This document shows positions 50,013 through 61,239 of a stretch of DNA of 64,000 nt, piece by piece. Under the pieces are notes generated by a model. The model saw nothing but the letters and a program-made list of their open reading frames with translations, searched no databases and was not told the DNA's origin. The translations under genes were made by a program, and so were the position numbers. The DNA comes from Fistularia commersonii (taxonomy: Eukaryota; Chordata; Actinopteri; Syngnathiformes; Fistulariidae). Each line of letters opens with the position of its first letter. Within the stretch, counting starts at the first letter, position 1. The stretch is from assembly GCA_037954325.1 (NCBI GenBank), contig JBBMNZ010000064.1, forward strand, positions 1 to 64,000, written 5' to 3'.

Positions 50013-53000
50013 GTTGTTACTTTTTTGCAACAGAGTGTCAATAACTAAAGATTCCTTTCTAGCAGCTTGCTGGTGCTGAAATATGTTGAAAAGGGCTTGA
50101 TTCTGCATAATATAAGTCAAAATCATTGTGATCCTGCAACATTTTAAAAAGATATAGCCATATGGTCAAAAAGTGTTTATCTCACTGAGTTGAAGCTTTT
50201 TAGCAACAGAATGTCAATAACTAAAGATTCCTTTCTAGCAGCTTGCTGGTGCTGAAATATGTTGTCAAGGGCTTGATTCTGCATAATATAAGTCAAATTC
50301 ATTGTGATCCTGCAACATTTTGAAAAGATATAGCCATACGGTCAAAAAGTGTTTATCTCACTGAGTTGAAGCGTTTTTGATAAAGAGTGTCAATAACTAA
50401 AGATTCTTTTCTAGCAGCTTGCTGGTGCTGAAATATGTTGAATTGGGCTTAATTCTGCATAATATAAGTCAAATTCATTGTGATCCTGCAACATTTTGAA
50501 AAGATATAGCCATACGGTCAAAAAGTGTTTATCTCACTGAGTTGAAACTTTTTTGCAACAGAGTGTCAATAACTAAAGATTCCTTTCTAGCAGCTTGCTG
50601 GTGCTGAAATATGTTGAAAAGGGCTTGATTCTGCATAATATAAGTCAAAATCTATGTGATCCTGCAACATTTTGAAAAGATATAGCCATACGGTCAAAAA
50701 GTGTTTATCTCACTGAGTTGAAGCTTTTTTGCAAAAGAGTGTCAATAACTAAAGATTCCTTTCTAGCAGCTTGATGGTGCTGAAATATGTTGAAAAGGGC
50801 TTGATTCTGCATAATATAAGTCAAAATCATTGTGATCCTGCAACATTTTAAAAAGATATAACCATATGATCAAAAAGTGTTTATCTCACTGAGTTGAAGA
50901 GTCTTTGGAAAAGAGTGTCAATAACTATAGGTCCCTTTCTAGCAGCTTGCTGGTGCTGAAATATGTTGAAAAGGGCTTGATTCTGCATAATATAAATCAA
51001 AAGCATTGTGATCATGCAACATTTTGAAAAGATATAGCCATACAGTCAAAAAGTGTTTATCTCACTGAGTTGAAGCTTTTTTGATAAAGAGTGTCAATAA
51101 CTAAAGATTCCTTTCTAGCAGCTTGCTGGTGCTGAAATATGTTGAAAAGGGCTTGATTCTGCATAATATTAGTCAAAATCATTGTGATCCTGCAACATTT
51201 TAAAAAGATATAGCCATATGGTCAAAAAGTGTTTATCTCACTGAGTTGAAGCTTTTTAGCAACAGAATGTCAATAACTAAAGATTCTTTTCTAGCAGCTT
51301 GCTGGTGCTGAAATATGTTGAAAAGGGCTTGATTCTGCATAATATAAGTCAAATTCATTGTGATCCTGCAACATTTTGAAAAGATATAGCCATATGGTCA
51401 AAAAGTGTTTATCTCACTGAGTTGAAGCGTTTTTGATAAAGAGTGTCAATAACTAAATATTCTTTTCTAGCAGCTTGCTGGTGCTTGAATATGTTGAAAA
51501 GGGCTTAATTCTGCATAATATAAGTCAAAATCATTGTGATCCTGCAACAATTTGAAAAGATATAGCCATATGGTCAAAAAGTGTTTATCTCACTGAGTTG
51601 AAGCTTTTTTGCAACAGAGTGTCAATGACTAAATATTCCTTTCTAGCAGCTTGCTGGTGCTGAAATATGTTGAAAAGGGCTTGATTCTGCATAATATTAG
51701 TCAAAATCATTGTGATCCTGCAACATTTTAAAAAGATATAGCCATATGGTCAAAAAGTGTTTATCTCACTGAGTTGAAGCTTTTTAGCAACAGAATGTCA
51801 ATAACTAAAGATTCCTTTCTAGCAGCTTGCTGGTGCTGATATATGTTGAAAAGGGCTTGATTCTGCATAATATAAGTCAAATTCATTGTGATCCTGCAAC
51901 ATTTTGAAAAGATATAGCCATACGGTCAAAAAGTGTTTATCTCACTGAGTTGAAGCGTTTTTGATAAAGAGTGTCAATAACTAAAGATTCTTTTCTAGCA
52001 GCTTGCTGGTGCTTAAATATGTTGAAAAGGGCTTAATTCTGCATAATATAAGTCAAAATTATTGTGATCCTGAAACATTTTGAAAAGATATAGCCATATG
52101 GTCAAAAAGTGTTTATCTCACTGAGTTGAAGCTTTTTTGCAAAAGAGTGTCAATAACTAAAGATTCCTTTCTAGCAGCTTGCTGGTGCTGAAATATGTTG
52201 AAAAGGGCTTGATTCTGCATAATATAAGTCAAAATCATTGTGATCCTGCAACATTTTAAAAAGATATAACCATATGGTCAAAAAGTGTTTATCTCACTCA
52301 TTTGAAGCGTCTTTGGAAAAGAGTGTCAATAACTATAGATCCCTTTCTAGCAGCTTGCTGGTGCTGAAATATGTTGAAAAGGGCTTGATTCTGCATAATA
52401 TAAATCAAAATCATTGTGATCATGCAACATTTTGAAAAGATATAGCCATATGGTCAAGAAGTGTTTATCTCACTGAGTTGAAGCGTCTTTTGAAAAGAGT
52501 GTCAATAACTATAGATTCCTTTCTAGCAGCTTGCTGGTGCTGAAATATGTTGAAAAGTGCTTGATTCTGCATAATATAAGTCAAAATCATTGTGATCCTG
52601 CAACATTTTGAAAAGATATAGCCACACGATCAAAAAGTGTTTATCTCACTGAGTTGAAGCTTTTTTGATAAAGAGTGTCAATAACTAAAGATTCCTTTCT
52701 AGCAGCTTGCTGGTGCTGACATATGTTGAAAAGGGCTTGACTCTGCATAATATAAGTCAAAATCATTGTGATCCTGCAACATTTTGAAAAGATATAGCCA
52801 TACGGTCAAAAAGTGTTTATCTCACTGAGTTGTTACTTTTTTGCAACAGAGTGTCAATAACTATAGATTCCTTTCTAGCAGCTTGCTGGTGCTGAAATAT
52901 GTTGAAAAGGGCTTGATTCTGCATAATATAAGTCAAAATCATTGTGATCCTGCAACATTTTAAAAAGATATAGCCATATGGTCAAAAAGTGTTTATCTCA

Positions 53001-53456
53001 CTGAGTTGAAGCTTTTTAGCAACAGAATGTCAATAACTAAAGATTCCTTTCTAGCAGCTTGCTGGTGCTGAAATATGTTGTCAAGGGCTTGATTCTGCAT
53101 AATATAAGTCAAATTCATTGTGATCCTGCAACATTTTGAAAAGATATAGCCATACGGTCAAAAAGTGTTTATCTCACTGAGTTGACGCGTTTTTGATAAA
53201 GAGTGTCAATAACTAAAGATTCTTTTCTAGCAGCTTGCTGGTGCTGAAATATGTTGAATTGGGCTTAATTCTGCATAATATAAGTCAAATTCATTGTGAT
53301 CCTGCAACATTTTGAAAAGATATAGCCATACGGTCAAAAAGTGTTTATCTCACTGAGTTGAAACTTTTTTGCAACAGAGTGTCAATAACTAAAGATTCCT
53401 TTCTAGCAGCTTGCTGGTGCTGAAATATGTTGAAAAGGGCTTGATTCTGCATAATA
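49640..53456 (+). repeat. Sixteen-monomer-spaced duplicate (2,816 bp)
   Basis: Segments 49,640-50,640 and 52,456-53,456 match at 2,816 bp: GGTCAAGAAG (agaagtg 49,641 and 52,457), GCTGACATATG/GACTCTGC, GAGTTGTTAC (50,013 and 52,829), TTGTCAAGGG and GAATTGGGC (aattggg 50,441 and 53,257). The middle part, 50,641-52,455, consists of ATATGATC, TATAGGTCCC, CATACAGTC and TTAGTC-type monomers. That series recurs from about 54,161 at a spacing of 20 monomers, because a four-monomer piece was added in between. Confidence 0.84.
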
Positions 53457-54170
53457 TAAGTCAAAATCATTGTGATCCTGCAACATTTTGAAAAGATATA
53501 GCCATACGGTCAAAAAGTGTTTATCTCACTGAGTTGAAGCTTTTTTGCAAAAGAGTGTCAATAACTAAAGATTCCTTTCTAGCAGCTTGATGGTGCTGAA
53601 ATATGTTGAAAAGGGCTTGATTCTGCATAATATAAGTCAAAATCATTGTGATCCTGCAACATTTTAAAAAGATATAGCCATATGGTCAAAAAGTGTTTAT
53701 CTCACTGAGTTGAAGCTTTTTAGCAACAGAATGTCAATAACTAAAGATTCCTTTCTAGCAGCTTGCTGGTGCTGAAATATGTTGTCAAGGGCTTGATTCT
53801 GCATAATATAAGTCAAATTCATTGTGATCCTGCAACATTTTGAAAAGATATAGCCATACGGTCAAAAAGTGTTTATCTCACTGAGTTGAAGCGTTTTTGA
53901 TAAAGAGTGTCAATAACTAAAGATTCTTTTCTAGCAGCTTGCTGGTGCTGAAATATGTTGAATTGGGCTTAATTCTGCATAATATAAGTCAAATTCATTG
54001 TGATCCTGCAACATTTTGAAAAGATATAGCCATACGGTCAAAAAGTGTTTATCTCACTGAGTTGAAACTTTTTTGCAACAGAGTGTCAATAACTAAAGAT
54101 TCCTTTCTAGCAGCTTGCTGGTGCTGAAATATGTTGAAAAGGGCTTGATTCTGCATAATATAAGTCAAAA
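52837..54170 (+). repeat. Four-monomer-spaced (704-bp) duplicate
   Basis: TTTTTAGCAACAGAATG, TTGTCAAGGG and GAATTGGGC monomers recur 704 bp apart (aattggg at 53,257 and 53,961). Matching runs over roughly 630 bp per copy. The first copy has GTTGACGCG near 53,183 and the second GTTGAAGCG. This piece accounts for the shift from 16- to 20-monomer spacing against the region at 50 kb. Confidence 0.82.
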
Positions 54171-55639
54171 TCTATGTGATCCTGCAACATTTTGAAAAGA
54201 TATAGCCATACGGTCAAAAAGTGTTTATCTCACTGAGTTGAAGCTTTTTTGCAAAAGAGTGTCAATAACTAAAGATTCCTTTCTAGCAGCTTGATGGTGC
54301 TGAAATATGTTGAAAAGGGCTTGATTCTGCATAATATAAGTCAAAATCATTGTGATCCTGCAACATTTTAAAAAGATATAACCATATGATCAAAAAGTGT
54401 TTATCTCACTGAGTTGAAGAGTCTTTGGAAAAGAGTGTCAATAACTATAGGTCCCTTTCTAGCAGCTTGCTGGTGCTGAAATATGTTGAAAAGGGCTTGA
54501 TTCTGCATAATATAAATCAAAAGCATTGTGATCATGCAACATTTTGAAAAGATATAGCCATACAGTCAAAAAGTGTTTATCTCACTGAGTTGAAGCTTTT
54601 TTGATAAAGAGTGTCAATAACTAAAGATTCCTTTCTAGCAGCTTGCTGGTGCTGAAATATGTTGAAAAGGGCTTGATTCTGCATAATATTAGTCAAAATC
54701 ATTGTGATCCTGCAACCTTTTAAAAAGATATAGCCATATGGTCAAAAAGTGTTTATCTCACTGAGTTGAAGCTTTTTAGCAACAGAATGTCAATAACTAA
54801 AGATTCCTTTCTAGCAGCTTGCTGGTGCTGAAATATGTTGAAAAGGGCTTGATTCTGCATAATATAAGTCAAATTCATTGTGATCCTGCAACATTTTGAA
54901 AAGATATAGCCATACGGTCAAAAAGTGTTTATCTCACTGAGTTGAAGCGTTTTTGATAAAGAGTGTCAATAACTAAAGATTCTTTTCTAGCAGCTTGCTG
55001 GTGCTTAAATATGTTGAAAAGGGCTTAATTCTGCCTAATATAAGTCAAAATTATTGTGATCCTGAAACATTTTGAAAAGATATAGCCATATGGTCAAAAA
55101 GTGTTTATCTCACTGAGTTGAAGCTTTTTTGCAAAAGAGTGTCAATAACTAAAGATTCCTTTCTAGCAGCTTGCTGGTGCTGAAATATGTTGAAAAGGGC
55201 TTGATTCTGCATAATATAAGTCAAAATCATTGTGATCCTGCAACATTTTAAAAAGATAAAGCCATATGGTCAAAAAGTGTTTATCTCACTGAGTTGAAGT
55301 TTTTTTGGCAACAGAGTGTCAATAACTAAAGATTCCTTTCTAGCAGCTTGCTGGTGCTGAAATATGTTGAAAAGGGCTTGATTCTGCATAATATAAGTCA
55401 AAATCATTGTGATCCTGCAACATTTTGAAAACATATAGCCATACGGTCAAAAAGTGTTTATCTCACTGAGTTGAAGCTTTTTTGATAAAGAGTGTCAATA
55501 ACTAAAGATTCCTTTCTAGCAGCTTGCTGGTGCTGAAATATGTTGAAAAGGGCTTGATTCTGCATAATATAAGTCAAAATCATTGTGATCCTGCAACATT
55601 TTGAAAAGATATAGCCATACGGTCAAAAAGTGTTTATCT
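54171..55639 (+). repeat. Mixed variant monomers resembling 50.6-52.3 kb
   Basis: The order ATATGATC, GAAGAGTCTTTGG with TATAGGTCCC, AAGCATTGTGATCATGC, CATACAGTC and TTAGTC follows 50.6-51.2 kb at 3,520 bp. The region at 51.4-51.8 kb then has three monomers that are absent here, so the spacing falls to 17 monomers (cctgaaac at 52,069 and 55,061). Private marks are GCAACCTTTT near 54,713, CTGCCTAATA near 55,032 and a 177-bp monomer with TTTTTTTGGCAACAG near 55,300. Confidence 0.78.
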
Positions 55640-58600
55640 CACTGAGTTGAAGCGTCTTTGGAAAAGAGTGTCAATAACTATAGATTCCTTTCTAGCAGCT
55701 TGCTGGTGCTGAAATATGTTGAAAAGTGCTTGATTCTGCATAATATAAGTCAAAATCATTGTGATCCTGCAACATTTTGAAAAGATATAGCCATACGATC
55801 AAAAAGTGTTTATCTCACTGAGTTGAAGCTTTTTTGATAAAGAGTGTCAATAACTAAAGATTCCTTTCTAGCAGCTTGCTGGTGCTGACATATGTTGAAA
55901 AGGGCTTGACTCTGCATAATATAAGTCAAAATCATTGTGATCCTGCAACATTTTGAAAAGATATAGCCATACGGTCAAAAAGTGTTTATCTCACTGAGTT
56001 GTTACTTTTTTGCAACAGAGTGTCAATAACTAAAGATTCCTTTCTAGCAGCTTGCTGGTGCTGAAATATGTTGAAAAGGGCTTGATTCTGCATAATATAA
56101 GTCAAAATCATTGTGATCCTGCAACATTTTAAAAAGATATAGCCATATGGTCAAAAAGTGTTTATCTCACTGAGTTGAAGCTTTTTAGCAACAGAATGTC
56201 AATAACTAAAGATTCCTTTCTAGCAGCTTGCTGGTGCTGAAATATGTTGTCAAGGGCTTGATTCTGCATAATATAAGTCAAATTCATTGTGATCCTGCAA
56301 CATTTTGAAAAGATATAGCCATACGGTCAAAAAGTGTTTATCTCACTGAGTTGACGCGTTTTTGATAAAGAGTGTCAATAACTAAAGATTCTTTTCTAGC
56401 AGCTTGCTGGTGCTGAAATATGTTGAATTGGGCTTAATTCTGCATAATATAAGTCAAATTCATTGTGATCCTGCAACATTTTGAAAAGATATAGCCATAC
56501 GGTCAAAAAGTGTTTATCTCACTGAGTTGAAGCGTTTTTGATAAAGAGTGTCAATAACTAAATATTCTTTTCTAGCAGCTTGCTGGTGCTTAAATATGTT
56601 GAAAAGGGCTTAATTCTGCATAATATAAGTCAAAATCATTGTGATCCTGCAACAATTTGAAAAGATATAGCCATATGGTCAAAAAGTGTTTATCTCACTG
56701 AGTTGAAGCTTTTTTGCAACAGAGTGTCAATGACTAAAGATTCCTTTCTAGCAGCTTGCTGGTGCTGAAATATGTTGAAAAGGGCTTGATTCTGCATAAT
56801 ATTAGTCAAAATCATTGTGATCCTGCAACATTTTAAAAAGATATAGCCATATGGTCAAAAAGTGTTTATCTCACTGAGTTGAAGCTTTTTAGCAACAGAA
56901 TGTCAATAACTAAAGATTCCTTTCTAGCAGCTTGCTGGTGCTGAAATATGTTGAAAAGGGCTTGATTCTGCATAATATAAGTCAAATTCATTGTGATCCT
57001 GCAACATTTTGAAAAGATATAGCCATACGGTCAAAAAGTGTTTATCTCACTGAGTTGAAGCGTTTTTGATAAAGAGTGTCAATAACTAAAGATTCTTTTC
57101 TAGCAGCTTGCTGGTGCTTAAATATGTTGAAAAGGGCTTAATTCTGCATAATATAAGTCAAAATTATTGTGATCCTGAAACATTTTGAAAAGATATAGCC
57201 ATATGGTCAAAAAGTGTTTATCTCACTGAGTTGAACCTTTTTGCAAAAGAGTGTCAATAACTAAAGATTCCTTTCTAGCAGCTTGCTGGTGCTGAAATAT
57301 GTTGAAAAGGGCTTGATTCTGCATAATATAAGTCAAAATCATTGTGATCCTGCAACATTTTAAAAAGATAAAGCCATATGGTCAAAAAGTGTTTATCTCA
57401 CTGAGTTGAAGCTTTTTTGGCAACAGAGTGTCAATAACTAAAGATTCCTTTCTAGCAGCTTGCTGGTGCTGAAATATGTTGAAAAGGGCTTGATTCTGCA
57501 TAATATAAGTCAAAATCATTGTGATCCTGCAACATTTTAAAAAGATATAACCATATGGTCAAAAAGTGTTTATCTCACTCAGTTGAAGCGTCTTTGGAAA
57601 AGAGTGTCAATAACTATAGATCCCTTTCTAGCAGCTTGCTGGTGCTGAAATATGTTGAAAAGGGCTTGATTCTGCATAATATAAATCAAAATCATTGTGA
57701 TCATGCAACATTTTGAAAAGATATAGCCATACGGTCAAAAAGTGTTTATCTCACTGAGTTGAAGCTTTTTTGATAAAGAGTGTCAATAACTAAAGATTCC
57801 TTTCTAGCAGCTTGCTGGTGCTGAAATATGTTGAAAAGGGCTTGATTCTGCATAATATTAGTCAAAATCATTGTGATCCTGCAACAATTTGAAAAGATAT
57901 AGCCATACGGTCAAAAAGTGTTTATCTCACTGAGTTGAAGCTTTTTTGCAACAGAGTTTCAATGACTAAAGATTCCTTTCTAGCAGCTTGCTGGTGCTGA
58001 AATATGTTGAAAAGGGCTTGATTCTGCATAATATAAGTCAAAATCTATGTGATCCTGCAACATTTTGAAAAGATATAGCCATACGGTCAAAAAGTGTTTA
58101 TCTCACTGAGTTTAAGCGTTTTTGATAAAGACTGTCAATAACTAAAGATTCTTTTCTAGCAGCTTGCTGGTGCTGAAATATGTTGAAAAGGGCTTAATTC
58201 TGCATAATATAAGTCAAATTCATTGTGATCCTGCAACATTTTGAAAAGATATAGCCATATGGTCAAAAAGAGTTTATCTCACTGAGTTGAAGCTTTTTTG
58301 ATAAAGAGTGTCAATAACTAAAGATTCCTTTCTAGCAGCTTGCTGGTGCTGAAATATGTTGAAAAGGGCTTGATTCTGCATAATATAAGTCAAAATCATT
58401 GTGATCATGCAACATTTTGAAAAGATATAGCCATACGGTCAAAAAGTGTTTATCTCACTGAGTTGAAGCGTTTTTGATAAAGAGTGTCAATAACTAAAGA
58501 TTCTTTTCTAGCAGCTTGCTGGTGCTGAAATATGTTGAAAAGGGCTTGATTCTGCATAATATAAGTCAAAATCTATGTGATCCTGCAACATTTGGAAAAG

Positions 58601-60930
58601 ATATAGCCATACGGTCAAAAAATTTTTATCTCACTGAGTTGAAGCTTTTTTGCAAAAGAGTGTCAATAACTAAAGATTCCTTTCTAGCAGCTTGCTGGTG
58701 CTGAAATATGTTGAAAAGGGCTTGATTCTGCATAATATAAGTCAAAATCATTGTGATCCTGCAACAATTTGAAAAGATATAGCCATATGGTCAAAAAGTG
58801 TTTATCTCACTGAGTTGAAGCTTTTTTGCAACAGAGTGTCAATGACTAAAGATTCCTTTCTAGCAGCTTGCTGGTGCTGAAATATGTTGAAAAGGGCTTG
58901 ATTCTGCATAATATTAGTCAAAATCATTGTGATCCTGCAACATTTTAAAAAGATATAGCCATATGGTCAAAAAGTGTTTATCTCACTGAGTTGAAGCTTT
59001 TTAGCAACAGAATGTCAATAACTAAAGATTCCTTTCTAGCAGCTTGCTGGTGCTGAAATATGTTGAAAAGGGCTTGATTCTGCATAATATAAGTCAAATT
59101 CATTGTGATCCTGCAACATTTTGAAAAGATATAGCCATACGGTCAAAAAGTGTTTATCTCACTGAGTTTAAGCGTTTTTGATAAAGAGTGTCAATAACTA
59201 AAGATTCTTTTCTAGCAGCTTGCTGGTGCTTAGATATGTTGAAAAGGGCTTAATTCTGCATAATATAAGTCAAAATTATTGTGATCCTGAAACATTTTGA
59301 AAAGATATAGCCATATGGTAAAAAGTGTTTATCTCACTGAGTTGAAGCTTTTTTGCAAAAGAGTGTCAATAACTAAAGATTCCTTTCTAGCAGCTTGCTG
59401 GTGCTGAAATATGTTGAAAAGGGCTTGATTCTGCATAATATAAGTCAAAATCATTGTGATCCTGCAACATTTTAAAAAGATTAAGCCATATGGTCAAAAA
59501 GTGTTTATCTCACTGAGTTGAAGCTTTTTAGCAACAGAGTGTCAATAACTAAAGATTCCTTTCTAGCAGCTTGCTGGTGCTGAAATATGTTGAAAAGGGC
59601 TTGATTCTGCATAATATAAGTCAAAATCATTGTGATCCTGCAACATTTTAAAAAGATATAACCATATGGTCAAAAAGTGTTTATCTCACTCAGTTGAAGC
59701 GTCTTTGGAAAAGAGTGTCAATAACTAAAGATTCCTTTCTAGCAGCTTGCTGGTGCTGAAATATGTTGAAAAGGGCTTGATTCTGCATAATATAAGTCAA
59801 ATTCATTGTGATCCTGCAACAATTTGAAAAGATATAGCCATACGGTCAAAAAGTGTTTATCTCACTGAGTTGAAGCTTTTTTGCAACAGAGTTTCAATGA
59901 CTAAAGATTCCTTTCTAGCAGCTTGCTGGTGCTGAAATAAGTTGAAAAGGGCTTGATTCTGTATAATATAAGTCAAAATTATTGTGATCCTGAAACATTT
60001 TAAAAAAGATATAGCCATATGGTCAAGAAATGTTTATCCCACTGAGTCGAAGCGTCTTTGGAAAAGAGTGTCAATAACTATAGATTCCTTTCTAGCAGCT
60101 TGCTGGTGCTGAAATATGTTGAAAAGGGCTTGATTCTGCATAATATAAGTCAAAATCATTGTGATCCTGCAACATTTTGAAAAGATATAGCCATACGATC
60201 AAAAAGTGTTTATCTCACTGAGTTGAAGCTTTTTTGATAAAGAGTGTCAATAACTAAAGATTCCTTTCTAGCAGCTTGCTGGTGCTGACATATGTTGAAA
60301 AGGGCTTGACTCTGCATAATATAAGTCAAAATCATTGTGATCCTGCAACATTTTGAAAAGATATAGCCATACGGTCAAAAAGTGTTTATCTCACTGAGTT
60401 GTTACTTTTTTGCAACAAAGTGTCAATAACTAAAGATTCCTTTCTAGCAGCTTGCTGGTGCTGAAATATGTTGAAAAGGGCTTGATTCTGCATAATATAA
60501 GTCAAAATCATTGTGATCCTGCAACATTTTAAAAAGATATAGCCATATGGTCAAAAAGTGTTTATCTCACTGAGTTGAAGCTTTTTAGCCACAGAATGTC
60601 AATAACTAAAGATTCCTTTCTAGCAGCTTGCTGGTGCTGAAATATGTTGTCAAGGGCTTGATTCTGCATAATATAAGTCAAATTCATTGTGATCCTGCAA
60701 CATTTTGAAAAGATATAGCCATACGGTCAAAAAGTGTTTATCTCACTGAGTTGAAGCGTTTTTGATAAAGAGTGTCAATAACTAAAGATTCTTTTCTAGC
60801 AGCTTGCTGGTGCTGAAATATGTTGAATTGGGCTTAATTCTGCATAATATAAGTCAAATTCATTGTGATCCTGCAACATTTTGAAAAGATATAGCCATAC
60901 GGTCAAAAAGTGTTTATCTCACTGAGTTGA
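55640..60930 (+). repeat. Twenty-five-monomer-spaced duplicate (4,400 bp)
   Basis: Segments 55,640-56,530 and 60,040-60,930 match at exactly 4,400 bp: GCGTCTTTGG, ATACGATC, GCTGACATATG/GACTCTGC, GAGTTGTTAC (55,998 and 60,398), TTGTCAAGGG and GAATTGGGC (aattggg 56,426 and 60,826). The 3.5 kb between them (56,531-60,039) is a mosaic of GCGTTTTTGATAAAG, TTTTTAGCAACAG, GCGTCTTTGG and AAATCTATG types. It includes a monomer with AAAGACTGTC near 58,128 that recurs downstream. Confidence 0.83.
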
Positions 60931-61239
60931 AACTTTTTTGCAACAGAGTGTCAATAACTAAAGATTCCTTTCTAGCAGCTTGCTGGTGCTGAAATATGTT
61001 GAAAAGGGCTTGATTCTGCATAATATAAGTCAAAATCTATGTGATCCTGCAACATTTTGAAAAGATATAGCCATACGGTCAAAAAGTGTTTATCTCACTG
61101 AGTTGAAGCTTTTTTGCAAAAAAGTGTCAATAACTAAAGATTCCTTTCTAGCAGCTTGCTGGTGCCGAAATATGTTGAAAAGGGCTTGATTCTGCATAAT
61201 ATAAGTCAAATTCATTGTGATCCTGCAACATTTTGAAAA
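60931..61239 (+). repeat. Short mixed segment
   Basis: Less than two monomers of GAAACTTTTTTGC, AAATCTATGTG and GCAAAAAAGTG type link the end of the 4,400-bp duplicate to the final repeating block. GGTGCCGAAATATG near 61,162 is a private change. Confidence 0.75.
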
